Positions 26,002-34,989 of a stretch of DNA of 64,000 nt are shown here, piece by piece. The stretch comes from Clostridia bacterium (lineage in GTDB: Bacteria > Bacillota > Clostridia > Oscillospirales > CAG-272). Position 1 is the first letter of the stretch. The number at the start of each line of letters is the position of its first letter. A program made the translations under genes and the position numbers. Below the pieces are notes generated by a model that was given only the letters and a program-made list of their open reading frames with translations, was not told the DNA's origin and ran no database searches. Location of the stretch: positions 1 to 64,000 of the forward strand of contig JAFTRA010000026.1 in the NCBI GenBank assembly GCA_017462485.1. Direction: 5' to 3'.

Positions 26002-26050
26002 AACCAGCCAATTCGTTTATCCGGATTGGCTGGTTATTTTTGCTTTGATT
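26002..26050. terminator. Second terminator downstream of nifJ
   Basis: AACCAGCCAAT (26002-26012) pairs with ATTGGCTGGTT (26035-26045), then ATTTTT on the plus strand. Confidence 0.75.
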
Positions 26051-26131
26051 AGCTTATAACTACTTTTTGCCTACTTTAGTTAACAAATCGGCTTTTACTT
26101 AAAACAAATTCGTTCTAAATATTAAGCTATA

Positions 26132-29100
26132 TTAGTCAACGCTGTAGAACTCAACGAGCTTCTTAAGTCTCTCGTACTTAGCCTTTGCGGTTTCCTCTGC
26201 CTTAGCGAAGAGCTCCTTTGCTCTCTCAGGGAAGCTTTGAGCAAGACGAGTGTAACGAGCTTCACCGTTAATGAAGTCCTGATAGCTTGCAGTGGGCTCC
26301 TTGGAGTCGAGCGAGAAGGGATTCTTGCCCTCTGCCTTAAGAGCAGGATTGTATCTGAACATCTGCCAGTAACCAGCCTCAACAGCCTTCTTCATTTCAG
26401 CCTGGCAGTTCTGCATTCCGCCCTTGATGGAGTGCATTTCGCAGGGAGCGTAGCCGATAACGATAGAGGGTCCGGGATAAGCCTCTGCCTCAGCAAGAGC
26501 CTTAAGGGTCTGGTTCATATCAGCGCCCATAGCGATCTGAGCTACGTAAACGTAACCGTAGGACATAGCGATTTCAGCAAGATTCTTCTTGCCGATAGCC
26601 TTACCTGCAGCTGCGAACTGAGCAACCTGACCAATGTTGGAAGCCTTGGAAGCCTGACCGCCGGTGTTAGAGTAAACCTCAGTATCAAATACCATAATGT
26701 TTACGTCCTCGCCGGATGCGATAACGTGGTCAAGACCACCGAAGCCGATATCGTAAGCCCAACCGTCTCCACCGAAGATCCAAACTGCCTTCTTGGAGAG
26801 GTACTGCTTCTCTGCAAGAACCTCGGGAGCTACAGGGCAGCCTGCGTTTGCAGCAGCCTCAAGCTCTACGATAAGAGCCTTGGTAGCAGCCTCGTTTGCC
26901 TTACCGTCGTTAAGAGTATTAAGGTACTCAGCCGCAGCAGCCTTGAAGGAGTCAGATGCCTTATCGGACTCTGCCATAGCACGAACCTTGTTTACAAGCT
27001 TCTCACGAATGGTCTTCTGACCGATATACATACCGAGACCGTGCTCTGCGTTATCCTCGAAGAGCGAGTTAGCCCATGCGGGACCTCTGCCGGACTCATT
27101 GTTTACAGTGTAAGGAGTTGCGGGAGCGGAGCCACCCCAAATGGAAGAGCATCCTGTTGCGTTCGAGATATACATTCTCTCACCGAAGAGCTGAGTGATA
27201 AGACGAGCGTAAGAGGTCTCTGCGCATCCTGCGCAAGAGCCGGAGTACTCAAGGAGGGGCTGCTTGAACTGGCTGCCCTTAACGGTAACGTTAACGAGCT
27301 CACTCTTCTCTGCAACCTTTGCTACTGCGTAGTCATAAGCCTTCTGCTGATCAAGCTGAGTAGCGATAGGCTTCATTTCGATAGCGGTGCCAAGCTTTGC
27401 GTTGTTGTTAACAGGGCAAGCCTTAACGCAAAGAGTACATCCCATACAGTCGAGGGGAGATACCGCCATAGTAAACTTATAGTTAGTCTTAATAACAGGC
27501 TTAGCAGCGAACTTTGTCTCTTTTGGGGCTGCAGCAGCCTCTTCCTCTGTCATAGCGAAGGGACGGATGCAGGCGTGAGGACATACGAACGCACAGTTGT
27601 TACACTGGATACAAGCCTCGGGATTCCACTGGGGAACGGTAACGGCAACGCCTCTCTTCTCATATGCAGCGGAGCCCTGGGGGAACGTACCGTCAGCATA
27701 CTTTGCGAAGGTAGCAACGCTAAGAGAGTCACCCTTCATTGCTCCAACGGGAACAACGATGTCGTTTACGAAGTCAACGAGGTCTGCTCTGTTTCCGGTA
27801 ACCTTTGCTTCGGGAGCAGTCTTGCCTGCGTCCTTCCAGGAAGCAGGAACTTCTACGAGGTGGAGAGCATCCTTACCTGCGTCGATAGCCTTGTGGTTGA
27901 GGTCAACTATTGCCTGTCCCTTCTTGAGATAGGACTTGGTTGCCATATACTTCATGTAGTCAATAGCCTCGTCGATAGGAAGAACCTTTGCAAGAGTAAA
28001 GAATGCAGACTGAAGCACAGTGTTCTTAACCTTTGCGTTACCGAGGTCTATTGCAAGCTGAGTTGCGTTGATGGTGTAGAACTTAACGTCATTGTTTGCG
28101 ATATAGCTCTTAACGCTTGCGGGAAGGTGAGCATCAAGCTCAGCGTCGCTCCACTGGCAGTCAAGAAGAAATGTTCCGCCGGGCTTAACGTCGGAAATCA
28201 TATCATACTTGGTAAGATATGCGGAATTGTGGCAAGCAACGAAGTCAGCCTTATTAATATAGTAAGAGGACTTGATGGGAGAATCACCGAAACGAAGGTG
28301 AGAAATGGTAATACCACCGGTCTTCTTGGAGTCATACTGGAAGTATGCCTGAATATACTTGTCGGTATGGTCACCGATAATCTTAATGGAGTTCTTATTA
28401 GCGCCAACGGTACCGTCTCCGCCAAGTCCCCAGAACTTGCACTGGATCATATCGGAGGGAGAGGTGTCGGGAGCTGCCTTCTCTTCAAGAGAGTGACCGG
28501 TAAGGTCGTCAACGATACCAACTGTGAAGTGGTTCTTGGGAGCAGCTTCTGCAAGGTTAGCGAAGATAGCGAAGATGGACGCGGGAGTGGTATCCTTCGA
28601 GCCAAGACCGTATCTGCCGCCTACAACCTCAATGTTCTTTCTGCCGGTCTCGTTGAGAGCGGTAACAACGTCAAGGTAAAGGGGCTCGCCAAGAGAGCCG
28701 GGCTCTTTGGTTCTGTCAAGAACAGCGAGTTTCTTACAAGAAGCGGGAATAGCCTCAGCAAGCTTTTCTGCCGAGAAGGGACGGTAAAGTCTTACCTTAA
28801 CAAGACCAACCTTTTCACCGTTCGCATTCATATAGTCGATAACCTCTTCAGCAACGTCGCAGATAGAGCCCATAGCGACCATTACACGATCAGCGTCGGG
28901 TGCGCCGTAGTAGTTGAAGAGCTTGTAGTTAGTGCCAAGCTTTGCGTTAACCTTGTCCATGTACTCCTCAACAACTGCGGGAAGAGCGTCATAGTAGGGG
29001 TTGCAAGCCTCTCTGTGCTGGAAGAAGATATCTCCGTTTTCAGCAGAGCCGCGAAGAGCGGGATTCTCGGGGTTGAGAGAACGGTCGCGGAATGCCTTAA

Positions 29101-29722
29101 CAGCGTCCATATCGGTCATTTCAGCGAGGTCTTTGTAGTCCCAAGCAGCAACCTTCTGAACCTCGTGAGAGGTACGGAAGCCGTCGAAGAAGTTAAGGAA
29201 AGGAACTCTCGATTTGATGGTTGCAAGGTGAGCAACTGCGCCGAGGTCCATGATTTCCTGAGCGTTGGTTTCAGCGAGCATAGCAAAACCGGTCTGACGG
29301 CAAGCATATACGTCGGAGTGGTCACCGAAAATGTTAAGAGCGTGGGAAGCTACGCATCTTGCGGAAACGTGAATAACGCAAGGAAGAAGCTCTCCGGCAA
29401 TCTTATACATATTGGGGATCATAAGAAGAAGACCCTGCGAAGCAGTGTAGGTGGTCGTGAGCGCACCGGATGCAAGAGATCCGTGAACTGCGCCTGCAGC
29501 TCCTGCCTCGGACTGCATTTCAACAACCTTAACATTCTCGCCAAAGATGTTCTTTGCGGGTTCGCCGAAGATGTTCTTGTTAGATGCACTCCAGGTGTCC
29601 GTTACTTCAGCCATGGGGCTTGAAGGGGTGATAGGATAGATGGCAGCAACTTCTGTAAACGCATAGGATACGTGGGCAGCGGCTGTGTTACCATCCATAG
29701 AAATTTTCTTTCTTTCTACCAT
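26132..29722 (-). CDS. nifJ: Pyruvate:ferredoxin (flavodoxin) oxidoreductase
   Basis: A 1196-residue single-chain enzyme that oxidises pyruvate to acetyl-CoA and CO2 and passes electrons to ferredoxin, the central anaerobic pyruvate step. In order: pyrimidine-binding domain with TPSSPMAEVTDTWSA, the transketolase-C and gamma domains, a two-cluster ferredoxin domain with CIQCNNCAFVCPHAC (about 706-720) and CMGCTLCVKACPVNN (about 757-771), then the TPP domain with CAGCAETSYARL and DGWAYDIGFGGLDH. Start at 29722 (MVERKKIS) is chosen because an upstream in-frame ATG overlaps the GGAGG that serves it. It is monocistronic with its own promoter. NADH control through Rex is plausible but not shown. 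Confidence 0.96.
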   Translation of the reverse strand: MVERKKISMDGNTAAAHVSYAFTEVAAIYPITPSSPMAEVTDTWSASNKNIFGEPAKNIFGENVKVVEMQSEAGAAGAVHGSLASGALTTTYTASQGLLLMIPNMYKIAGELLPCVIHVSARCVASHALNIFGDHSDVYACRQTGFAMLAETNAQEIMDLGAVAHLATIKSRVPFLNFFDGFRTSHEVQKVAAWDYKDLAEMTDMDAVKAFRDRSLNPENPALRGSAENGDIFFQHREACNPYYDALPAVVEEYMDKVNAKLGTNYKLFNYYGAPDADRVMVAMGSICDVAEEVIDYMNANGEKVGLVKVRLYRPFSAEKLAEAIPASCKKLAVLDRTKEPGSLGEPLYLDVVTALNETGRKNIEVVGGRYGLGSKDTTPASIFAIFANLAEAAPKNHFTVGIVDDLTGHSLEEKAAPDTSPSDMIQCKFWGLGGDGTVGANKNSIKIIGDHTDKYIQAYFQYDSKKTGGITISHLRFGDSPIKSSYYINKADFVACHNSAYLTKYDMISDVKPGGTFLLDCQWSDAELDAHLPASVKSYIANNDVKFYTINATQLAIDLGNAKVKNTVLQSAFFTLAKVLPIDEAIDYMKYMATKSYLKKGQAIVDLNHKAIDAGKDALHLVEVPASWKDAGKTAPEAKVTGNRADLVDFVNDIVVPVGAMKGDSLSVATFAKYADGTFPQGSAAYEKRGVAVTVPQWNPEACIQCNNCAFVCPHACIRPFAMTEEEAAAAPKETKFAAKPVIKTNYKFTMAVSPLDCMGCTLCVKACPVNNNAKLGTAIEMKPIATQLDQQKAYDYAVAKVAEKSELVNVTVKGSQFKQPLLEYSGSCAGCAETSYARLITQLFGERMYISNATGCSSIWGGSAPATPYTVNNESGRGPAWANSLFEDNAEHGLGMYIGQKTIREKLVNKVRAMAESDKASDSFKAAAAEYLNTLNDGKANEAATKALIVELEAAANAGCPVAPEVLAEKQYLSKKAVWIFGGDGWAYDIGFGGLDHVIASGEDVNIMVFDTEVYSNTGGQASKASNIGQVAQFAAAGKAIGKKNLAEIAMSYGYVYVAQIAMGADMNQTLKALAEAEAYPGPSIVIGYAPCEMHSIKGGMQNCQAEMKKAVEAGYWQMFRYNPALKAEGKNPFSLDSKEPTASYQDFINGEARYTRLAQSFPERAKELFAKAEETAKAKYERLKKLVEFYSVD

Positions 29723-29796
29723 TTGTGGTTCCTCCATTTTATAATAATTTTTTAAAATTAACTCATTTGGGCGGTAAAAATATACCACCACCCGTT

Positions 29797-29825
29797 ATTA
29801 TATCACATATTTTAATAAAAGTAAA
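29797..29825 (-). promoter_or_regulatory. nifJ promoter
   Basis: On the minus strand TTTACT (plus 29820-29825), 17 bases, TATAAT (plus 29797-29802), about 75 bases before the start codon. Confidence 0.6.
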
Positions 29826-29874
29826 TAGTAAATTATAATTTATCGTGAAATTTTTAACACATCAAAGCCTTCTC

Positions 29875-30011
29875 CAGCGGGAGAAGGTGGCAGTCAAAGA
29901 CTGACGGATGAGGTGTTTTACTATGGATAAAACATTTTACTGCGGTTTGACTTCGTTGCCTACTCCTCATCCACCGCAAGCGGTCCCCCTTCTCCAACAG
30001 GAGAAGACTTA
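29875..30011. mobile_element. CCTTCTCC/GGAGAAGG element, copy 2 (complete ends)
   Basis: It starts AAGCCTTCTCC and ends GGAGAAGACTT, near-perfect inverted ends, each itself a small hairpin (CTTCTCC agc GGGAGAAG and CCTTCTCC aac GGAGAAG). The inside shares AGACTGACGGATGAGGTG and CTCATCCACCGCAAG with copy 1. No flanking direct repeat is visible here. The rest of 30012-30134 shows nothing recognisable. Confidence 0.65.
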
Positions 30012-30134
30012 AGCTCAATACCCTCACGCCGCTTCGCTACCCACCGAAGAAGCCTATTATTCTTTATCTGTTAACCCTAAAATGTAGTCTGTGGTTGTTT
30101 TATACAGCTTGGATAAGGCAATCAAGCACTCCAC

Positions 30135-30710
30135 TTACGTCACCTTATTTAAAATCTCAAGAAGCTCATCCTTATCCGTGACTATGTTTAGAGCCATAAG
30201 GAAAGCCTTTGCGCTCATTCCTTCGGGCAAATCAAGCGCAAGCGCAACCGAGTCTCTTAAAGCGGTGGAGTTATCTTTTCCGGTAAGTCCGAGGTTAAAA
30301 AGGTCGGTTTTCGTAATACTTCCCCGCTTTATTTCACACGTATCGGCACTAAACGGCATAAGAAGCCGTCGCAGCACGTCACCTCCAACTCCCTCAACGC
30401 CAAGCACACCCTCTTTTCCCGCGTGCGTTTTTCTCTTCTCTTTTCCCTCTATTCTCGGGATATATACCTGGTATATTTTCTCCTTTGGTATAAGTCCCGA
30501 AACAAAGCTGCGTATCTGCCTACCTCCCCCGTCGGAGTCGGTTAAGAGAATTATTCCGTCTTTTCCTATTTTCTTAATAAGCGCCTGCTTTTCTCTCGAA
30601 TTGAAAATTCCAAAGCCGTCGGTCGTTATTACGGTTGCCGAAAAAATCCCGAGTATTGCGCTTTTATCATATCTTCCCTCTACTATTATCGGTAGTTTTA
30701 TCCTTGGCAT
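30135..30710 (-). CDS. rnmV: TOPRIM nuclease, RNase M5-like
   Basis: A 191-residue TOPRIM protein of the ribonuclease M5 group, which trims the 5S rRNA precursor in Bacillota. The TOPRIM motifs are LPIIVEGRYDKSAI (Glu, about 6-19) and GIILLTDSDGGGRQIRSF (DxD, about 53-70), followed by KTHAGKEGVLGVEG and a C-terminal DUF4093-like part. GGAGAG precedes the ATG. It is the last gene of a maf-nth-rnmV unit. The usual partner ksgA is not adjacent, so a related TOPRIM enzyme is possible. Confidence 0.85.
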   Translation of the reverse strand: MPRIKLPIIVEGRYDKSAILGIFSATVITTDGFGIFNSREKQALIKKIGKDGIILLTDSDGGGRQIRSFVSGLIPKEKIYQVYIPRIEGKEKRKTHAGKEGVLGVEGVGGDVLRRLLMPFSADTCEIKRGSITKTDLFNLGLTGKDNSTALRDSVALALDLPEGMSAKAFLMALNIVTDKDELLEILNKVT

Positions 30711-30726
30711 ACTATCTTCTCTCCGT

Positions 30727-30835
30727 TCTCACGTTGATGCTCTGCATCAATATATCTCATCGACACTGCGTGCCGATAAGATACGTTCGCAAATCAATAT
30801 TTGCGAACTATTTACGAAGCCGAGCTTCGCATAAA
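30727..30835. repeat. Hairpin array between nth and rnmV
   Basis: It begins GTTCTCACGTT and continues with GATGC/GCATC, ATCG/CGAT, GTTCGCAAAT/ATTTGCGAAC and GCGAAGC/GCTTCG hairpins, with linkers like ATATCTC and AGATAC. Its right end overlaps the last codons of nth. Confidence 0.6.
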
Positions 30836-31464
30836 TCCGAAATGGGACACTCGTCGCACTTCGGCGCTCTTGCCGAGCAAACCTCTCGCCCGAAGGTAAC
30901 GATTCTATGACAGAAGTCACTTCCCTCCGAAATATCCATAAGGTCACGCAGGATAAATTCAATTTTCGTTGCGTCCTTTAGCGTCTCAGGGTACATACCG
31001 AGTCTGCCGAGAATTCTTATGCAGTGCGTATCGCAGACGATAGCCCCCTTGCCAAAAACGTCACCCAAAATGAGATTTGCAATCTTTCTGCCAACGCCGG
31101 GTAAAAGGAGAAGCTCTTCCATAGTATCGGGCAGAGATCCGCCGTATTTTTCGGTTATAATTTCAGATGAGCGCTTGATGCTCTCCGCTTTGGTTTTATA
31201 GAGTCCGCAGGGCTTTACTATTTTCTCGATTTCCTCGACGTCAGCCTCCGCCATAGCCTTAGAATTTGGGAATTTTGCAAACAATTCTTTGCAAACAATA
31301 TTAACTCTGGCATCTGTGCATTGTGCTGAAAGCCGCCCCATAACGAGAAGCTTCCAAGGGTCGCCCTCGTAAAGAAGCGCGCATTCGGCGCTCGGGTAAA
31401 CCTCTTTGAGTCTTTCTATTATCAAAGCAAGTCTCTCGCGTTTTGCTTTCTTACTTCTTATCAT
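30808..31464 (-). CDS. nth: Endonuclease III
   Basis: A 218-residue DNA glycosylase/AP lyase for oxidised pyrimidines. Landmarks are LSAQCTDARVNIV (about 46-58), the helix-hairpin-helix LLPGVGRKIAN with the catalytic Lys (about 117-127), the catalytic Asp in VCDTHCIRILGRLG, and the [4Fe-4S] cluster C-x6-C-x2-C-x5-C in CSARAPKCDECPISDLC. ATG at 31464 is chosen over a GTG two codons upstream because AGGAGA is better spaced. The 3' end runs into a hairpin array. It follows maf by 33 bases. Confidence 0.95.
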   Translation of the reverse strand: MIRSKKAKRERLALIIERLKEVYPSAECALLYEGDPWKLLVMGRLSAQCTDARVNIVCKELFAKFPNSKAMAEADVEEIEKIVKPCGLYKTKAESIKRSSEIITEKYGGSLPDTMEELLLLPGVGRKIANLILGDVFGKGAIVCDTHCIRILGRLGMYPETLKDATKIEFILRDLMDISEGSDFCHRIVTFGREVCSARAPKCDECPISDLCEARLRK

Positions 31465-31497
31465 TTTCACTCTCCTGTGACCGTAAGACTTGTTAAT

Positions 31498-32097
31498 TTA
31501 CTCTCTTTCGGCTAGAAATCCAACGCCTGCCTCGGCGAGTAGCTTCAAGAAAAGATTCGTTGAGAAGCCCACTACCGTGTCAAAATAGCCCTCTATTTTA
31601 TCAACAAATTTGCCGCCAAGTCCCTGTATTCCGTAGCTTCCTGCTTTGTCCATAGGCTCGCCCGTTTTTATATAGTCCTCTATCTCGTCTTCGGTTAAAT
31701 TCTTGAAATAAACGCCGGTTGTAGCCACGCCTGAAAACACCTTGCCGGAAAAATGCAACGCTATGCCTGTATGCACGTTATGTCTCTTGCCGGAAAGACG
31801 ACGGAGCATCTCCTTTGCTTCCGTTTCCGAGGCAGGCTTACCGAGCGGTTCTCCGTCAAGCTCAACGAGCGTATCCGAGGAAATTATCAAAAAGCTATCT
31901 CTTTCCTCAGCGGAAAGCTCATCAAGCACCGCTCTGCCCTTCCTTTCCGACAGTATCTCTACGCCACGCAAGGGGTGAATCGAGGAGTCGAGGCTCTCGT
32001 CCGTTTCGGCTACCTTTACCGTAAAATCGGCTACGACATTACCAAGCAGCTCGCGGCGTCTCGGAGATGCGGATGCAAGAATAATTTTTGGCGTCAT
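31498..32097 (-). CDS. maf: Maf-type nucleotide pyrophosphatase
   Basis: A 199-residue Maf/YhdE house-cleaning enzyme hydrolysing dTTP/UTP or modified nucleotides to monophosphates. It starts with the signature IILASASPRRRELLGNV (about 4-20), and has the catalytic region LIISSDTLVELDGEPLGKP (Asp, about 70-88) and GSYGIQGLGGKFVDKIEG. ATG after AAGGAAG. First gene of a three-gene operon driven by a perfect promoter at 32170-32198. Confidence 0.93.
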   Translation of the reverse strand: MTPKIILASASPRRRELLGNVVADFTVKVAETDESLDSSIHPLRGVEILSERKGRAVLDELSAEERDSFLIISSDTLVELDGEPLGKPASETEAKEMLRRLSGKRHNVHTGIALHFSGKVFSGVATTGVYFKNLTEDEIEDYIKTGEPMDKAGSYGIQGLGGKFVDKIEGYFDTVVGFSTNLFLKLLAEAGVGFLAERE

Positions 32098-32169
32098 TAG
32101 ATTTATCTTCCTTTATTTATTTTCTTATTAAGCTATATTAGTCTGCTACTATGCTTTTTCATCATATAC

Positions 32170-32198
32170 ATTATATCTAATCCGGTGCCTTATGTCAA
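32170..32198 (-). promoter_or_regulatory. maf-nth-rnmV promoter
   Basis: Minus strand TTGACA (plus 32193-32198), 17 bases, TATAAT (plus 32170-32175): full consensus. Confidence 0.8.
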
Positions 32199-32215
32199 GC
32201 AAAAATGAAAGGCTA

Positions 32216-32247
32216 TAAAAAAGCTGCCGCGGAATTTCCGCGGCAGC
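32216..32247 (-). terminator. Terminator of the solute-binding lipoprotein gene
   Basis: GCTGCCGCGG (32223-32232) pairs with CCGCGGCAGC (32238-32247); on the minus strand a TTTTTT run follows (32216-32222). Confidence 0.85.
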
Positions 32248-32302
32248 CGCTAAAGCTAGTAAGCTTTAATTATTTTAAATTTTTACCACTGTGAAGCAAA
32301 AC

Positions 32303-34054
32303 TTATGCGGGCAACGATTCGTAAAGTGTTTCAAGCTTCTCAAGAGAGCTGGACTTGAAGCTGAGCTGGTTTGCATATTCGGTAGCGATCGAGCTTCCGT
32401 ATTCATAACCGGTCTGGCTAAGTCTAGCGTGGTATCTGGTATCATTGCTACCGTCTGCAACAGTCTCACTGTACATGAACGTGATAGCGTCCTCGTAGAG
32501 CTTATCGAAGGATGTACGAACGTTCTGACGGATGTACTGAAGCATTTCCTTGTTACCCTTAACACCTGCAGCGGTGCTTGCTACAAGGTTGTAGTCATAG
32601 AACTCGTTAAGTATCTCGGTAGAGTTAGTGGACTGATACTGAAGGTATGCAGAGCACTGAGAGAACTTAGTAGAGAAGTTATTGATAGCGCCGCAACGTC
32701 CAACAACGTGGATCTGGGTAAGGTATGCATCGCCCTGCTGATATACGGGAACGGGAACAACACCGAAGCCGCCCTGCTCGTCATTCTTCATATCCTGATA
32801 TACGGGATATTCAAGAGAACCAACGAGAATGATACCACCGAAGAGAAGACTATCGGTAGTGAACTTCTGACGGATACCAAGAAGAACTGTGCTCTCCTTA
32901 AGAGTGCCGGTAGCGTCAGAGCCGGTTACGTGGTAAATACCGTCCTGCTTCATCATCCAGTCGATCTTGTTAACAATGTTTACAAGGCTCTGGTTGTCAG
33001 AGGGATAAGAGTAAGCATAAGTACCGTCGCCATTGTCTTCCTTGTTGATAATAGTAACGGTAGAGGTGTAGATAAGACCGGCTGCGGGAAGACCGTTTGC
33101 ACCGAGAGCCCAACCGAGAGTATCGGTTACGTCCTCGCCTTCCTTACCGTTAGGATCGCCTGTGCTCTGCTCGTAGATAGCAGTAGCGTAATCTACGATT
33201 CTTTCATAGGTCCAGTTACCCTTGCAGCTTTCGTTTACAAGCTGACCGTTCTCATCAACCTCGCACTTAAGGCAGTCGCAAGGCTTAACCTCCTCGAAGA
33301 AGTCCTCGATGTCAATCGCGCCGTCGCCGTTAAGGTCCTGACCTATAACTTCACCTGCTATTCTGTTAAAGAGCTCTGCGTTTACGGGAACTACGAAGAA
33401 CGCACGAATGAGGTCAAGATAATAGTCGGAAGCGATAACGTAGAACTTACTGGTGTTAAGAGTAAGAGAGCCCATAAGCTCTGCCATGTAAGGCATATAC
33501 TCGGTGTTTCCGTCGTATTCCATCTTGTAGTTAAGGTCGAAGAAGTTATCTGCCTTAGCTGTAAGAAGGTTTGCAAAGCAACCCTTAAGAGAGCAGATAA
33601 GCATATCCGTCAAAAAGTTGCAATACATATCGGGCGCGGAAGCCTTACCGGTCATGATATCGGTTTCGATTGCGTTTCTTGCGTTAGAGAAACCGTACTT
33701 ACTTGCCAAGTCTGAGTAGTACTGATATTTAACGCTTACCTTGGTATACTTTTCGGCATTTTCATTTCTTTCAGCAACGTAATCGTCAATATCCTCGTTT
33801 TTGCTCTCCTTGTCGCCTGCAAGGTATCTGTGGCATCCCGAAGGAAGCTCCTGGTTGTTAGTACATTCGGTCATCTGGAAGGTAAGCTCAGATGCATCGT
33901 ATGTAATTTCATCCCACCAACCGGGATCAAGCTCTTCATTGTCAATCTTATCCTTGTCATCCTTGTTTTCTTCGTCTCCATTGCCGAAGCAGCCTGCAAG
34001 ACAAGACAAGCACATGATGAGAGCAAGAATCAAACAAATGATTTTACTTTTCAT
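32303..34054 (-). CDS. Extracellular solute-binding lipoprotein with EF-hand-like loop
   Basis: A 583-residue ABC-type solute-binding lipoprotein, probably for sugars. The lipobox LAGC puts the lipidated Cys at 22, followed by a charged linker (about 24-45). The body is a long family 1-like binding protein with Trp- and Tyr-rich segments. Unusually, near residue 240 there is an EF-hand/dockerin-like loop GQDLNGDGAIDIEDFFEE, with Asp, Asn, Asp and Asp in calcium-binding positions, followed by a Cys pair (CDCLKC). No permease genes are adjacent, so partners must lie elsewhere. GGAG precedes the ATG. The long structured leader upstream suggests RNA-level control. Confidence 0.82.
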   Translation of the reverse strand: MKSKIICLILALIMCLSCLAGCFGNGDEENKDDKDKIDNEELDPGWWDEITYDASELTFQMTECTNNQELPSGCHRYLAGDKESKNEDIDDYVAERNENAEKYTKVSVKYQYYSDLASKYGFSNARNAIETDIMTGKASAPDMYCNFLTDMLICSLKGCFANLLTAKADNFFDLNYKMEYDGNTEYMPYMAELMGSLTLNTSKFYVIASDYYLDLIRAFFVVPVNAELFNRIAGEVIGQDLNGDGAIDIEDFFEEVKPCDCLKCEVDENGQLVNESCKGNWTYERIVDYATAIYEQSTGDPNGKEGEDVTDTLGWALGANGLPAAGLIYTSTVTIINKEDNGDGTYAYSYPSDNQSLVNIVNKIDWMMKQDGIYHVTGSDATGTLKESTVLLGIRQKFTTDSLLFGGIILVGSLEYPVYQDMKNDEQGGFGVVPVPVYQQGDAYLTQIHVVGRCGAINNFSTKFSQCSAYLQYQSTNSTEILNEFYDYNLVASTAAGVKGNKEMLQYIRQNVRTSFDKLYEDAITFMYSETVADGSNDTRYHARLSQTGYEYGSSIATEYANQLSFKSSSLEKLETLYESLPA

Positions 34055-34268
34055 ATTTCTCCTTTTCTAATTTGCCGAGTTTATTTTGCCGTTCCCTTAC
34101 GGCACTGGGGGAACGGAGTTTTAGGTAGCTTCGTGTCCGTCAGAGCGTCCCGTATCCGCAGGAGAGGGGAACCAATAAGCTCTTTTAGCTCACGTCTCCC
34201 GCGGCTTTTCACTGACAGAAGGCATCGATGAACATCGAAGCCACGTTTCACTCTACTCTACCGCCTAT
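34055..34268 (-). ncRNA. Structured 5' leader of the solute-binding gene (unassigned)
   Basis: The roughly 205-base leader on the minus strand folds into several strong hairpins: GGC..TCGAT with ATCGA..GCC (about 34221-34242) and CCGTTCCC with GGGAACGG (34109-34116 with 34089-34096), and contains purine-rich conserved-looking blocks (GGATACGGGACGC, GGACACGAAGCTACC). It does not match a riboswitch class I can name with confidence. Regulatory function is inferred from length and structure only. Confidence 0.4.
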
Positions 34269-34297
34269 ATAATATCATAAAGCTTTTAAGAAATCAA
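34269..34297 (-). promoter_or_regulatory. Promoter of the solute-binding gene
   Basis: Minus strand TTGATT (plus 34292-34297), 17 bases, TATTAT (plus 34269-34274). Confidence 0.65.
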
Positions 34298-34424
34298 GGG
34301 AGCGTTTCCAACTTCTCCCCTTTTAACAATATTTATACTTCGCTTTTGTGCATTTTGCATATTATTATAAAGAATAATTATTAACATTTCATAAATAAAA
34401 ATTCATTTCACATTACCAGTAAAT

Positions 34425-34690
34425 TTGCGGGTATGAAGATGCGGAGCAAAAAGACAGCTCTGCCATTAGCGTGATACTCTTGGTAGAGCATTGCGCTAAA
34501 CGATGTTTGCCCTAACCGGCAAGTGAAGTTATCTTCAATAGTAGAGTTCACTTCGTGAGTGTAAGGAGCGCAGCGACGGAATAGCGAGCTTGCGAGAGTC
34601 AGTTTTGCCCTTGGCAAAGTTGGCAAACTTACCTTCACTGCGAGCACAAGCTCGCAACATCATTATGAGCGTAGCAAATAACATCACTTT
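34425..34690. repeat. Hairpin array with AGTGAAGTTA / TTCACT linkers
   Basis: A non-coding stretch built from many short inverted repeats, such as TTGCGAGC/GCTCGC, TTCACTTCGTGAGTG, AGCGAGCTTGCG and TTGCCCTTGGCAA, joined by linkers like AGTGAAG, TTCACT and TGATGTT. A recognisable part, TTGGCAAAGT then AACTTACCTTCACT (about 34612-34644), recurs in altered form at 57277-57312. A spurious 79-codon frame runs across it. Confidence 0.55.
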
Positions 34691-34824
34691 TGTAACTGCA
34701 AATATACCACCATAAGAAGCGCAGACACATAAGTTTTTTACGCTTTGTTTTTTATAAATCAGAGAAAATACCCATTAATTGACAACTATAATTGTCATTT
34801 TGACGAATTTTAGACATATGAATT

Positions 34825-34855
34825 AAAAAATCCGGACTGAAAAAATCAGTCCGGA
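34825..34855 (-). terminator. Terminator originally belonging to hpf
   Basis: TCCGGACTGA (34831-34840) pairs with TCAGTCCGGA (34846-34855); on the minus strand TTTTTT follows. It is 200 bases from the hpf stop because an element lies between (34990-35054). Confidence 0.8.
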
Positions 34856-34932
34856 CAAAATTATATAGCAAATGTTTTTAAGCACGCATTCAGTGGGTTA
34901 GTATGCTCTTAAAATATTCGGTGATGATTCGG

Positions 34933-34977
34933 TCAATTACTCTCAGAGAAAACGGTAAGACCATAGTCAATTTCATT
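34933..34977 (-). pseudogene. Degenerate duplicate of the hpf 3' end
   Basis: On the minus strand this reads NEIDYGLTVFSESN then TGA, compared with KEGDYGLIVPSEE then TAA at the true end of hpf (35058 onward). About 28 of 35 bases agree. It lies on the other side of the repeat element, so it looks like an old target duplication. Confidence 0.6.
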
Positions 34978-34989
34978 ACTCTAGTCTTT

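Noticed and set aside
26237..29623. A 1128-codon open frame on the plus strand
   Set aside because: It is the antisense shadow of nifJ, whose minus-strand frame has all catalytic and cluster motifs, a ribosome site and a promoter. The plus frame is Cys/Ser/Leu/Val-rich with no motif.
32291..33715. A 474-codon plus-strand frame opposite the solute-binding gene
   Set aside because: Antisense shadow; no ribosome site, no recognisable domain, and the minus-strand gene has a lipobox, promoter and terminator.
34408..34647. A 79-codon minus-strand frame
   Set aside because: It lies wholly in a hairpin array, has no ribosome site, and its sequence follows the inverted repeats.
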